DNA of 64,000 nt. It comes from Pseudomonas sp. RIT-562 (GTDB taxonomy: Bacteria > Pseudomonadota > Gammaproteobacteria > Pseudomonadales > Pseudomonadaceae). A program made the position numbers and the translations under genes. Below the pieces are notes generated by a model. It did not search any database and was not told where the DNA came from. It worked only from the letters and a program-made list of their open reading frames with translations. Positions 41,978 through 50,679 of this stretch are shown in pieces (within the stretch, counting starts at the first letter, position 1; each line of letters opens with the position of its first letter). The stretch lies in NCBI RefSeq assembly GCF_026241895.1, contig NZ_JAPJIV010000023.1, forward strand, positions 1 to 64,000. Direction: 5' to 3'.

Positions 41978-42340
41978 ATGTCCCGCCGTCTGCCCGTGAT
42001 CCTGCTGCTTGTTTTGCTGCCGTTGTGGCTGGCCGCCAGTTACGGCGCGCGGTATGGCTTCATGGAAGATGCGCAGTGGGTGGGCATCTGCGTCGACGAG
42101 GCAAGCCGCTGGGAATGCCAGGCGCGCTCAAGCCTGGGGTTGATGATTCATTTCAAGGTGCTGGGCTGGTCGGCGATAGCCGCTGCGGTACTTGGCTTTG
42201 TGCTGCCAGGCCGGGCAGGCTGGTGGCTGGCGGTGCTGGCGCTGGTGCTGGGGTTTCCGGCACTGGCGTTGTACAACACCACGTTGGCGGTGTTTGCGGT
42301 TGTGATCGCGGCTTTGCGGTTGGTGCGGGCGGCTCGCTGA
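41978..42340 (+). CDS. Small inner-membrane protein, unknown function
   Basis: The 120-residue hydrophobic protein has three to four predicted helices (LPVILLLVLLPLWLAASYG, IHFKVLGWSAIAAAVLGFVLP, WWLAVLALVLGFPALALY, LAVFAVVIAALRLV) and a short periplasmic loop with two cysteines (ICVDEASRWECQA). ATG 41978 follows GGAGTACCCC. I do not recognise a named family. Upstream, an imperfect hairpin around AATCCTCCGGGGGATT (about 41926-41941) lies in the promoter region. Confidence 0.75.
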   Translation: MSRRLPVILLLVLLPLWLAASYGARYGFMEDAQWVGICVDEASRWECQARSSLGLMIHFKVLGWSAIAAAVLGFVLPGRAGWWLAVLALVLGFPALALYNTTLAVFAVVIAALRLVRAAR

Positions 42341-42423
42341 CTAGCAGTTCTGATAGTAGACAGTCATCCCGATAACTCCGAATCTAACCGCATTGACTTT
42401 CGGATATGAATCGGAGCGGTGCG

Positions 42424-43509
42424 ATGACGGGTCAGCGAGAAATATTGCTTTGCCTCTACAGCTACGACCCTCTGGATAGGGTTGTGGGTTGTGCTCAGCT
42501 GAACCAGGATTCTGTTCAACGCTATTACCGGCAAAATCGGCTGGCCACTGAAATTCAGGGGCAGGCGCGGTACTCGTTGTTTGAGCACGAACAACAGCTG
42601 TTGGCACAGCAACAGCATCAGTCGGGGAGAGTTGAGTGCGCTTTGCTGGCAACAGATCTGCAGCGTTCGGTTTTGCACTCCATTGCCGGTGGCAATCATC
42701 AGAGCCCCGTTTACTCCCCTTACGGGCATCGCTCTCCTGAGAGTGGACTACTCAGTCTGCTTGGCTTCAATGGCGAGCGCCGAGATCCGGTGACCGGGCA
42801 TTACTTGCTTGGGAATGGTTACCGCGCATTTAATCCGGTGTTGATGCGATTTAATAGCCCGGACAGTTTGAGTCCGTTTGGGAGGGGTGGGGTGAACGCC
42901 TACGCCTATTGTGGGGGGGATCCGGTAAGTCGGGTGGATCCGATGGGCCACTATTTTGCTTCTGCGCTTGTAAACGGGTCGATTGGGGCGATGTTTGCAC
43001 AACGAGTCATCAACACTGTGGAGCGTGTATTTTCAGTTTCGTCAGCCGCTGCAAGCCTAGTGAGCCGTGGAACTCAGCGAGTCACCAATGCTATTCAAAA
43101 GTTGCGTCCTTCCTATCAACTCACCAAACGTAATGAGCTGGTTCAGGCTACTAATGCCGATAGGCTTGCGAGCATTGACGATTACAACAAAATTCTCGCC
43201 CATTCAACCGACACTCGCCCTTTTACCGCGACCAAAAACTACGTCTTGGCCAAGAAAAGGGCGGTCGAAGATTTTGTGGGGCCACGCAATCTGGAAAATG
43301 GCCCTGCTCAAGATTTCAATCAATTGCTGGTGGACTCAGAATCAGCAAATGCAACCCTCAATAGAGTCATTGCTGACGATGCAGCTCTACATTCGGCGGG
43401 CGTTCGAATGCATGGGGCCATTCAACGTTGGCGTGATGCGACGGGTTTTGAAGTAAGGGATATCATCCGCATTGATGAGCTGGGCAAAGCGGTCCGAAGG
43501 CCATCCTGA
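42424..43509 (+). CDS. Orphan RHS-core protein with unknown C-terminal domain
   Basis: The 361-residue protein begins at ATG 42424 (GGAG upstream) with a single YD-like motif (YSYDPLDRVV), then the RHS-associated core around residues 95-176 (SPYGHRSPESGLL, GFNGERRDPVTGHYLLGNGYR, FNSPDSLSPFGRGGVNAYAYCGGDPVSRVDPMGH). After this junction comes a different 185-residue domain I cannot assign (helical, charged, ending IIRIDELGKAVRRPS). In RHS proteins this position holds a toxin. It lacks the long repeat shell, VgrG or PAAR parts, and no immunity gene follows. Base composition is lower in GC than neighbours, suggesting acquisition. Confidence 0.82.
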   Translation: MTGQREILLCLYSYDPLDRVVGCAQLNQDSVQRYYRQNRLATEIQGQARYSLFEHEQQLLAQQQHQSGRVECALLATDLQRSVLHSIAGGNHQSPVYSPYGHRSPESGLLSLLGFNGERRDPVTGHYLLGNGYRAFNPVLMRFNSPDSLSPFGRGGVNAYAYCGGDPVSRVDPMGHYFASALVNGSIGAMFAQRVINTVERVFSVSSAAASLVSRGTQRVTNAIQKLRPSYQLTKRNELVQATNADRLASIDDYNKILAHSTDTRPFTATKNYVLAKKRAVEDFVGPRNLENGPAQDFNQLLVDSESANATLNRVIADDAALHSAGVRMHGAIQRWRDATGFEVRDIIRIDELGKAVRRPS

Positions 43510-43535
43510 TTCCTGCGGACAACTCTGGCAAGATC

Positions 43536-45089
43536 TCAGCTCCTGCGAGCCCGCAAACACCGCCACAGCGCCACCACCATCAACCCACTCACCAGCGCCC
43601 AACCCCAGGCCTGCTGGTTCTGCAGACCTTCAACAAACAACTGCGGCGCAATGCCGACGCCGATAATGAAAGTCAGCACCGCGATTTCCCGCCGCGGTAC
43701 GTTCACCGGTCGGCACAGGTAGATCAGCGCCGGCAGGATGAACGCGACGCTCGGGAAGCTGCGATAACGCGGATCGAACACCAGCTCCAGCATCATCACG
43801 GCACCGGCAAAACCCGCTGCTGCGACCAGCCATCCAGCGCGGCGCTCCAGCACCTCAAATGCCCGACCACGCCAGCCAGTGCGGGCGCTCAGGGTCAGTG
43901 CCGCATGGGCCAGCACCAACAGATTCAGCGCCGTAAGCAACGCGACCCATAGCCATTCGCTGGCAAAGCGCGTAGTGACACGCGCCAGGTCGCCCCAGGC
44001 GCCAACCGAGCAGGCGGCCAGGGCGCCGAGCAGTGGCAGCACCAGCGCCGAGCGAGTGCTGCGCACGCGCCCACCGAGGAACAGCGTGCCGAGGAAAATC
44101 ACACCGCCGACCACCAGCCACTGCGACCAGTACGGTACGTTCGAGACCGGGCCTGCCAGCACGCCCTTGTCCTGGCGGTCTGCATCGAACAGCCCCCAGT
44201 AACCGCCCACCGCACCTTCGCTGGCGCGTTTCCACGGCTGATCGAAGGCTTCGATCAAGTTGTAGTGCCAGCCCTGCTGTTCGGCCATGGCGACAAAACC
44301 GCGGATGAACTTGGCTTCATTGACCCGGCTGGGCAGGGCTGTCTCGCGCTGGCGGCCTTCGCTTGGCCAGCCGGTTTCGCCAATCATCACGTCTTTGGGG
44401 GCGAATTTATTGCCGAACACCTGGCGCACTTCCGCCACGTGTTGCAGCGCGGCGTCGATGTTCGAGGGATCATCTTCCCAGTAAGGCAGCAAGTGGATGG
44501 TCAGGAAGTCCACGGCCGGGGCGATTTCCGGGTGCTTGAGCCAGAACTCCCAGACGTCGGCGTATGTCACGGGTTGCTTGACCTGGCTCTTGACCTTGTT
44601 GATCAGCCGGGCCAGTTGCGGGCCGGTGATTTCCTTGCGCAGCAGCACTTCATTACCCACGATCACCGAAGTCACCACGTCGGCATTGGCATTGGCCGAG
44701 GCGATCAGCAGGTCGACTTCCTTCTCTGTGTCCACCGGATTGCTGTTGACCCAGGCGCCGATCATCAGCTTCAAGCCATGCTTACGTGCCAGATCGGGCA
44801 GGGCTTCGAGGCCGGTCATCGAATAGGTGCGGATGCACTCAAAGCGCGTGGCGAGCAGTGCGAGGTCGGCGTCCATGCGCTCCGGGCGCAGTTTGAACGG
44901 CACGTCGAACGGCGACTGGTCCTTGTCGAACGGGGTATAGGACGCGCACTGCAGTTTGTGCGTGGCGCTGGCGACGTCCGGCAGGATCACCGGTTTGCCC
45001 AGGCCGTACCAGAAGCCACCCAGGGCAAACAGCCCGAGCAGGCAGGCGAACAGATAAGCAAAAAAAGGAAAGCGCGGGGTCGCGGACAT
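43536..45089 (-). CDS. GH17 membrane beta-1,3-glucan hydrolase/transglycosylase
   Basis: The 517-residue protein has an N-terminal anchor (FFAYLFACLLGLFALGGFWYGL), a glycoside hydrolase 17 domain with acid/base Glu147 (VIVGNEVLLR) and nucleophile Glu238 (MIGETGWPSEG), and a C-terminal half of about seven to eight membrane helices. GH17 proteins of this layout in pseudomonads act on periplasmic cyclic or linear beta-glucans. Start MSATPRFPFF is preferred over a longer frame. No glycosyltransferase (ndvB) gene is adjacent. Confidence 0.85.
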   Translation of the reverse strand: MSATPRFPFFAYLFACLLGLFALGGFWYGLGKPVILPDVASATHKLQCASYTPFDKDQSPFDVPFKLRPERMDADLALLATRFECIRTYSMTGLEALPDLARKHGLKLMIGAWVNSNPVDTEKEVDLLIASANANADVVTSVIVGNEVLLRKEITGPQLARLINKVKSQVKQPVTYADVWEFWLKHPEIAPAVDFLTIHLLPYWEDDPSNIDAALQHVAEVRQVFGNKFAPKDVMIGETGWPSEGRQRETALPSRVNEAKFIRGFVAMAEQQGWHYNLIEAFDQPWKRASEGAVGGYWGLFDADRQDKGVLAGPVSNVPYWSQWLVVGGVIFLGTLFLGGRVRSTRSALVLPLLGALAACSVGAWGDLARVTTRFASEWLWVALLTALNLLVLAHAALTLSARTGWRGRAFEVLERRAGWLVAAAGFAGAVMMLELVFDPRYRSFPSVAFILPALIYLCRPVNVPRREIAVLTFIIGVGIAPQLFVEGLQNQQAWGWALVSGLMVVALWRCLRARRS

Positions 45090-45431
45090 GGTCGGGCCGT
45101 CTGGGAGCAAAGCCGGGCATGTTACCTGCATTTGCGCCGCGCTTGGTGCCTCGCATGGTTTTGACATGCAATGTTCGGGCGTATTGAACGGTTGACTGTG
45201 GTTGCCAGCAGTTAATGGCGTTCTGATGTCGTTTCTCGATGGCTTGAGGTCGCTGGCAGAGCAGGTCGCCTGCGGCGCGAGGTTGATTATCGAGGCGTCA
45301 GTGCTCTCACGGAAAAATCGAGCTGATGATCGAATGAGCTGGCGGTGTGCGTGATGGGGGCGCGGCGCACCAGAACACTACGTTGACGCGACTCGGCATC
45401 CGTCGAGCGCAGCACTTTCGGGGAAGTAACG
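45090..45431. other. 342-bp intergenic region before betX
   Basis: No gene or strong repeat is evident. It should contain the divergent promoters of the GH17 gene and betX, but I could not fix -10/-35 boxes; TTGACG near 45383 has no good partner. Short reading frames here look like chance. Confidence 0.4.
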
Positions 45432-46283
45432 ATGAAGATGCGACGACTTTTAGGCGCGGGTGCCGCTCTGGTGCTTGCGATTGGCTCCACAATGGCCAAT
45501 GCCGAGAGCAAGACCCTGAGCATCGGTTATGTCGACGGTTGGTCCGACAGCGTCGCGACCACTCACGTGGCGGCCGAAGTGATCAAGCAGAAGCTCGGGT
45601 ATGACGTGAAGCTGCAAGCGGTGGCAACCGGGATCATGTGGCAGGGCGTGGCCACCGGCAAGCTCGATGCGATGCTCTCCGCCTGGCTGCCAGTGACCCA
45701 CGGCGACTACTGGGCCAAGAACAAGGATCAGGTGGTCGATTACGGCCCCAACTTCAAGGACGCCAAGATTGGCTTGATCGTGCCGGAATACGTCAAGGCC
45801 AAGTCGATTGAAGACCTCAAGACCGACGACACCTTCAAAGGCCGTATCGTTGGCATCGATGCCGGTTCGGGGGTGATGCTCAAGACCGATCAGGCGATCA
45901 AGGATTACGGCCTGAGCAATTACACCCTCAAGGCCAGTTCCGGTGCCGGCATGATTGCCGAGCTGACCCGGGCCGAGAAAAAGAACGAATCCATCGCTGT
46001 CACCGGCTGGGTGCCGCACTGGATGTTCGCCAAGTGGAAACTGCGCTTCCTCGACGATCCGAAAGGCGTGTACGGCGCGGCTGAAACCGTTAACAGCATC
46101 GGCAGTAAAGAGCTGGCGACCAAGGCACCGGAAGTGGCCAAGTTCCTGAAAAACTTCCAGTGGGCGTCGAAAGACGAAATCGGCGAAGTGATGCTGGCCA
46201 TTCAGGATGGCGCCAAGCCGGACGCAGCGGCAAAAGATTGGGTCGCCAAGCATCCGGAGCGCGTGGCTGACTGGACCAAATAA
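45432..46283 (+). CDS. Betaine-type ABC substrate-binding protein (BetX-like)
   Basis: The 283-residue OpuAC-family periplasmic protein has signal peptide MKMRRLLGAGAALVLAIGSTMANA. Aromatic-cage type segments include VDGWSDSVATTHVAAEVI, GIMWQGVATGKLDAMLSAWLPVTHGDYW and VTGWVPHWMFAKWKLRFLDDP. No permease or ATPase genes are adjacent; such orphan binding proteins feed the Cbc choline/betaine/carnitine transporter. In P. aeruginosa the betaine-binding BetX is likewise beside DUF485/actP, so betaine is the likeliest ligand. The start lies behind GGGGAAG. Confidence 0.88.
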   Translation: MKMRRLLGAGAALVLAIGSTMANAESKTLSIGYVDGWSDSVATTHVAAEVIKQKLGYDVKLQAVATGIMWQGVATGKLDAMLSAWLPVTHGDYWAKNKDQVVDYGPNFKDAKIGLIVPEYVKAKSIEDLKTDDTFKGRIVGIDAGSGVMLKTDQAIKDYGLSNYTLKASSGAGMIAELTRAEKKNESIAVTGWVPHWMFAKWKLRFLDDPKGVYGAAETVNSIGSKELATKAPEVAKFLKNFQWASKDEIGEVMLAIQDGAKPDAAAKDWVAKHPERVADWTK

Positions 46284-46304
46284 CTCAACACCGCCGGCCC
46301 CCTT

Positions 46305-46392
46305 GTAGGAGTGAGCCTGCTCGCGATAGCAAACTGTCAGATGACTAATCCGTCGACTGACACAACGCCATCGCGAGCAGGCTCACTCCTAC
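46305..46392. repeat. REPIN, GTAGGAGTGAGCC family
   Basis: GTAGGAGTGAGCC...CGCGAT (46305-46327) faces its exact inverse (46370-46392). It lies between the betX-like gene and the DUF485 gene. Confidence 0.92.
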
Positions 46393-46517
46393 ATTTATTT
46401 GTGCATGCTTGAGATTGGCGATTCTGTCATGTCGTTCTAATACTAAGGTCGTCTGGAACCTGGCCCGCAGCCGCATAGAGTGGATAACGTTCCAACAATA
46501 ATCTGTGCTGCGAGGAT

Positions 46518-46525
46518 AAAAACAA
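46518..46525 (+). promoter_or_regulatory. Possible Crc/Hfq CA motif at DUF485 start
   Basis: AAAAACAA matches the AANAANAA consensus of Hfq/Crc translational repression and overlaps the A of the ATG at 46525. Acetate uptake is a plausible catabolite-repressed function. Confidence 0.45.
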
Positions 46526-46836
46526 TGAACGACAGCATTTACCTCTCGATTCAAAACAGCCCGCGCTTCAAGGAGCTGGTTAGCAAGCGAGAAAAGTTCG
46601 CCTGGATTCTCTCGGCGATCATGCTTGGTCTTTACTCCGGATTCATCCTGCTGATCGCTTACGGGCCGCATATCCTGGGCGCCAAGATCAGTCCTGAATC
46701 ATCCATTACCTGGGGCATTCCGATCGGTGTTGGGCTGATCCTTTCCGCCTTCATCCTGACCGGCATCTACGTAAAACGCGCCAACGGCGAATTTGACGAC
46801 CTGAACAATGCGATTCTCAAGGAGGCTCAGCAATGA
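46525..46836 (+). CDS. yjcH: DUF485 membrane protein (YjcH)
   Basis: The 103-residue protein with two membrane helices (FAWILSAIMLGLYSGFILLIAYG and ITWGIPIGVGLILSAFILTGIYV) belongs to DUF485, the small partner almost always encoded before the acetate permease. SPRFKELVSKREKFAW at the N terminus is the family signature. ATG 46525 is used, with GAGGATAAAAACA upstream. It overlaps actP by four bases and probably assists ActP. Confidence 0.92.
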   Translation: MNDSIYLSIQNSPRFKELVSKREKFAWILSAIMLGLYSGFILLIAYGPHILGAKISPESSITWGIPIGVGLILSAFILTGIYVKRANGEFDDLNNAILKEAQQ

Positions 46837-48491
46837 TCCGGCGTCTAATGGCTCTATTGAGCATTGCAGCTTTCGCGCCGGGTGCCTGGGCGGCTGATGC
46901 CCTGACTGGTGCAGTGGTCAAGCAACCGCTGAACATTCCGGCGATCCTGATGTTCGTGGCGTTCGTTGGCGCCACGTTGTACATCACTTACTGGGCTTCG
47001 AAGAAAAACAACTCGGCAGCCGACTACTATGCGGCTGGCGGCAAGATCACCGGTTTCCAGAACGGTTTGGCGATTGCCGGCGACTACATGTCTGCGGCGT
47101 CCTTCCTGGGTATTTCCGCCCTGGTCTTCACCTCCGGCTACGACGGCCTGATCTACTCGATCGGCTTCCTGGTGGGCTGGCCGATCATTCTGTTCCTGAT
47201 CGCCGAGCGCCTGCGTAACCTGGGTAAATACACCTTTGCCGACGTGGCGTCCTACCGCCTCGGGCAAACCCAGATTCGCTCGCTGTCGGCCTGCGGTTCG
47301 CTGGTGGTGGTGGCGTTCTACCTGATCGCGCAGATGGTGGGTGCCGGCAAGCTGATCCAGCTGCTGTTCGGCCTCGACTACCACATTGCGGTGATCCTGG
47401 TCGGCGTGCTGATGTGCATGTACGTGCTGTTCGGCGGCATGTTGGCGACCACCTGGGTGCAGATCATCAAGGCGGTGCTGTTGCTGTCCGGTGCCACGTT
47501 CATGGCGGTGATGGTGATGAAGCACGTCAACTTCGACTTCAACACACTGTTCTCCGAGGCGATCAAGGTTCACACGAAAGGTGAAGCGATCATGAGCCCG
47601 GGCGGTCTGGTGAAAGATCCGGTGTCTGCGTTCTCGCTGGGCTTGGCGCTGATGTTCGGTACCGCTGGCCTGCCACACATCCTGATGCGCTTCTTCACCG
47701 TGAGTGACGCCAAGGAAGCTCGCAAGAGCGTGCTGTATGCAACCGGCTTCATCGGCTACTTCTACATCCTGACCTTCATCATCGGCTTCGGCGCGATCCT
47801 GCTGGTCAGCACCAACCCGGCCTTCAAGGATGCTGCTGGCGCGCTGTTGGGCGGCAACAACATGGCGGCGGTGCACCTGGCTAACGCAGTGGGCGGCAGC
47901 ATCTTCCTGGGCTTCATCTCGGCGGTAGCGTTCGCGACCATCCTGGCTGTGGTGGCGGGCCTGACCCTGGCTGGTGCTTCGGCGGTGTCCCACGACCTGT
48001 ACGCCAGTGTGATCAAGAAAGGCAAGGCGAACGAGAAGGATGAGATCCGCGTCTCGAAGATCACCACTATCGCCCTGGCGGTGCTGGCGATTGGCCTGGG
48101 CATCCTGTTCGAAAGCCAGAACATCGCGTTCATGGTGGGCCTGGCATTCTCCATCGCGGCGAGCTGTAACTTCCCGGTACTGCTGCTTTCCATGTACTGG
48201 AAGAAGCTGACGACCCGTGGGGCGATGATCGGTGGCTGGCTGGGTCTGGTGAGCGCTGTTGGCTTGATGATCCTTGGCCCAACCATCTGGGTGCAGATCC
48301 TGCATCACGAGAAGGCGATCTTCCCGTACGAGTACCCGGCGCTGTTCTCGATGATCATCGCGTTTGTGGGGATCTGGTTCTTCTCGATCACCGACAAGTC
48401 GGCGGCTGCGGACAGGGAGCGGGCGCTGTTCTTCCCGCAATTTGTCCGGTCGCAGACGGGTCTGGGGGCGAGCGGGGCGGTTTCGCACTAA
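46833..48491 (+). CDS. actP: Cation/acetate symporter ActP
   Basis: ActP (552 aa) is a sodium:solute symporter for acetate and short monocarboxylates. A cleavable-looking signal (LMALLSIAAFAPGAWA) precedes 13 helices. SSS motifs include AADYYAAGGKITGFQNGLAIAGDYMSAASFLGISALVF and GTAGLPHILMRFFTVSDAKEARKSVLYATGFIGYFYIL. The start overlaps the yjcH stop. An intrinsic terminator follows; acs is not in the window. Confidence 0.95.
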   Translation: MIRRLMALLSIAAFAPGAWAADALTGAVVKQPLNIPAILMFVAFVGATLYITYWASKKNNSAADYYAAGGKITGFQNGLAIAGDYMSAASFLGISALVFTSGYDGLIYSIGFLVGWPIILFLIAERLRNLGKYTFADVASYRLGQTQIRSLSACGSLVVVAFYLIAQMVGAGKLIQLLFGLDYHIAVILVGVLMCMYVLFGGMLATTWVQIIKAVLLLSGATFMAVMVMKHVNFDFNTLFSEAIKVHTKGEAIMSPGGLVKDPVSAFSLGLALMFGTAGLPHILMRFFTVSDAKEARKSVLYATGFIGYFYILTFIIGFGAILLVSTNPAFKDAAGALLGGNNMAAVHLANAVGGSIFLGFISAVAFATILAVVAGLTLAGASAVSHDLYASVIKKGKANEKDEIRVSKITTIALAVLAIGLGILFESQNIAFMVGLAFSIAASCNFPVLLLSMYWKKLTTRGAMIGGWLGLVSAVGLMILGPTIWVQILHHEKAIFPYEYPALFSMIIAFVGIWFFSITDKSAAADRERALFFPQFVRSQTGLGASGAVSH

Positions 48492-48512
48492 GCGCATCGT
48501 TAGGCTGTTAAC

Positions 48513-48544
48513 AAATGCCCCGGTCGAGAGACCGGGGCATTTTT
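48513..48544 (+). terminator. Terminator after actP
   Basis: A 13-bp perfect stem (AAATGCCCCGGTC/GACCGGGGCATTT, loop GAGA) with a following T run. Confidence 0.9.
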
Positions 48545-48585
48545 GTTGGTGCATGTGGAGCAAGATGCCTGATAACCAGCCAAAC

Positions 48586-48617
48586 AAAAACGGCCTCTAT
48601 TCACATAGAGGCCGTTT
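48586..48617 (-). terminator. Terminator after gltA
   Basis: AAACGGCCTCTAT pairs with ATAGAGGCCGTTT around loop TCAC; on the minus strand it runs into TTTTTG. It ends the convergent gltA transcript. Confidence 0.88.
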
Positions 48618-48652
48618 GCGGTGCAACTCAAGACGTTATCGCAAGACAGGTC

Positions 48653-49942
48653 TTATTTGCGGTCTTCCAGCTTGGTAATGTCACGCGACTCGTAGCCGGT
48701 GTACAACTGGCGCGGGCGGCCGATCTTGTACGGGCTGGAGAGCATTTCTTTCCAGTGGGAGATCCAGCCTACGGTCCGCGCCAGGGCGAAGATCACGGTG
48801 AACATGCTGGTTGGAATGCCGATCGCCTTGAGGATGATCCCCGAGTAGAAGTCGACGTTCGGGTACAGCGAGCGTTCGATGAAGTACGGGTCGGTCAGGG
48901 CGATCTCTTCCAGGCGCATGGCCAGTTCGAGTTGCGGATCGTTGTTGATGCCCAGCTCTTTGAGTACTTCGTCGCAGGTCTGCTTCATCACGGTCGCGCG
49001 AGGGTCGCGGTTTTTGTAAACCCGGTGACCGAAGCCCATCAGCTTGAACGGATCGTTCTTGTCCTTGGCCTTGGCGATGAACTTGTCGATGTTCGAGACA
49101 TCGCCAATTTCATCCAGCATGGTCAGGACAGCCTCGTTCGCGCCGCCGTGGGCAGGGCCCCACAGTGCAGCGATGCCGGCGGCGATACAGGCGAACGGGT
49201 TGGCACCCGAAGAGCCGGCCAGGCGAACGGTGGAAGTCGATGCGTTTTGCTCGTGGTCGGCATGGAGGATGAAGATCCGGTCCATGGCCTTGGCGAGAAC
49301 CGGGCTGATCGGTTTGATCTCGCACGGGGTGTTGAACATCATGTGCAGGAAGTTTTCCGCGTACGTCAGGTCGTTGCGCGGGTACATCATGGGTTGACCC
49401 ATGGAGTACTTGTAAACCATCGCTGCCAGTGTTGGCATCTTGGCCACCAGGCGGATCGCGGAGATTTCGCGATGCTGGGGGTTATTGATGTCCAGGGAGT
49501 CGTGGTAGAAGGCCGAGAGGGCGCCGACTACACCGCACATGACGGCCATTGGGTGGGCGTCGCGACGGAAGCCGTTGAAAAAGGTCTTCAGCTGCTCGTG
49601 AACCATTGTGTGGTTTTTCACGGTGCTGACGAACTGGGCCTTCTGTTCTGCGGTCGGCAGTTCGCCGTTGAGCAGCAGATAGCAGGTTTCCAGGTAGTCC
49701 GATTTTTCAGCCAGCTGTTCGATCGGGTAGCCGCGGTGCAACAGAATGCCGTTGTCGCCGTCGATATAGGTGATCTTCGACTCGCACGAAGCGGTCGACA
49801 TGAAACCAGGGTCAAAGGTGAAACGGCCCGTGGCCGTCAGGCCCCGAACGTCGATAACATCGGGACCAACGGTGCCGGTTAAAATGGGCAGCTCGACGGG
49901 GGCTGCGCCCTCGATGATCAACTGCGCTTTTTTGTCAGCCAT
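48653..49942 (-). CDS. gltA: Citrate synthase GltA
   Basis: Type II hexameric citrate synthase (429 aa) condenses acetyl-CoA with oxaloacetate. The active-site histidines and Asp lie in AALWGPAHGGANEAVL, MGFGHRVYKNRDPRA and NVDFYSGIILKAIGI. The N-terminal domain with CESKITYIDGDNGILLHRGYPIEQLA is the family hallmark. AGGAGG precedes the ATG. It diverges from sdhC across 362 bp with well-formed promoters for both. Confidence 0.97.
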   Translation of the reverse strand: MADKKAQLIIEGAAPVELPILTGTVGPDVIDVRGLTATGRFTFDPGFMSTASCESKITYIDGDNGILLHRGYPIEQLAEKSDYLETCYLLLNGELPTAEQKAQFVSTVKNHTMVHEQLKTFFNGFRRDAHPMAVMCGVVGALSAFYHDSLDINNPQHREISAIRLVAKMPTLAAMVYKYSMGQPMMYPRNDLTYAENFLHMMFNTPCEIKPISPVLAKAMDRIFILHADHEQNASTSTVRLAGSSGANPFACIAAGIAALWGPAHGGANEAVLTMLDEIGDVSNIDKFIAKAKDKNDPFKLMGFGHRVYKNRDPRATVMKQTCDEVLKELGINNDPQLELAMRLEEIALTDPYFIERSLYPNVDFYSGIILKAIGIPTSMFTVIFALARTVGWISHWKEMLSSPYKIGRPRQLYTGYESRDITKLEDRK

Positions 49943-50000
49943 GTGGCCTCCTATTTATGCTTGAAATCATCAGACAGACCCCCCACGCAGGGCCCGCACC

Positions 50001-50028
50001 ACTATAGTGAGATAAATTCAGATGTCAA
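50001..50028 (-). promoter_or_regulatory. gltA promoter
   Basis: On the minus strand TTGACA (50028-50023) and TATAGT (50006-50001) are separated by 16 nt, a near-consensus sigma-70 promoter 59 nt upstream of the gltA start. Confidence 0.75.
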
Positions 50029-50142
50029 TTTGCCTAAAGTCTTGCCCCAGAAGGCTTTAACCGGACTTTTTCCTCGAAATTGCCTGCCGTTTACGCCTTT
50101 TATCCAACTTGTGCAATGCGCTATTAGGGGAAGGTGAACGCG

Positions 50143-50171
50143 TTGTCATTAGTAGCCTAACTGTCTATACT
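50143..50171 (+). promoter_or_regulatory. sdhCDAB promoter
   Basis: TTGTCA (50143-50148) and TATACT (50166-50171) at 17-nt spacing form a near-consensus sigma-70 promoter, leaving a leader of about 125 nt before sdhC. The remaining intergenic bases hold no other clear feature. Confidence 0.75.
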
Positions 50172-50304
50172 CGGCCACCGACCGCCAGGGGCTTTTGGGC
50201 CTGCTTTATTGGGGGTCGCATCCCTGGGTGGTGGTTACCTGACCAGTGCACTCCCCAACAACTTTGCCCTGATTGTTAGGGGCTCTTCAGTGTGAAAAAA
50301 AGCC

Positions 50305-50679
50305 GTGAAAAGCCAACGACCTGTAAACCTAGACCTAAGGACCATCAAACTCCCCATCACCGGCGTTACGTCGTTTCTTCACCGTGTTTCCGGCATCATC
50401 CTCTTCCTGGGCCTTGGCTTCATGCTTTATGCATTGGGCAAATCCCTGGGTTCCGAGGAAGGTTTTGCCGACGTGAAGGCAACCTTGACCAGCCCGCTGG
50501 CCAAGTTCGTAGCATGGGGCCTCCTGTCCGCTCTGCTTTATCATCTGGTAGCCGGTGTGCGCCACTTGATCATGGATATGGGCATCGGTGAGACGCTGGA
50601 AGGCGGCCGCCTGGGCTCGAAAATTATCATCGCCGTTTCCGTGGTGTTGATCGTTCTGGCAGGAGTTTGGATATGGTAA
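50305..50679 (+). CDS. sdhC: Succinate dehydrogenase cytochrome b subunit SdhC
   Basis: SdhC (124 aa) is one of two membrane anchors of succinate:quinone oxidoreductase. RPVNLDLRTIKLPITGVTSFLHRVSGIILFLGLG and LLYHLVAGVRHLIMDMGIGE hold the quinone-site Ser/Arg and heme-ligand His. The start is GTG 50305, matching Pseudomonas SdhC N termini; GTG 50292 is in another frame. It overlaps sdhD. Confidence 0.95.
   Translation: MKSQRPVNLDLRTIKLPITGVTSFLHRVSGIILFLGLGFMLYALGKSLGSEEGFADVKATLTSPLAKFVAWGLLSALLYHLVAGVRHLIMDMGIGETLEGGRLGSKIIIAVSVVLIVLAGVWIW

Noticed and set aside
45226..45357. Short open frame in the betX upstream region
   Set aside because: No ribosome site, no similarity and ordinary length for chance in high-GC DNA.
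46854..48587. 577-codon minus-strand frame opposite actP
   Set aside because: Antisense shadow; actP family motifs on the plus strand are unambiguous.
50292..50591. Alternative frame starting at GTG 50292 before sdhC
   Set aside because: Different frame from the conserved SdhC protein; translation is unlike any family.
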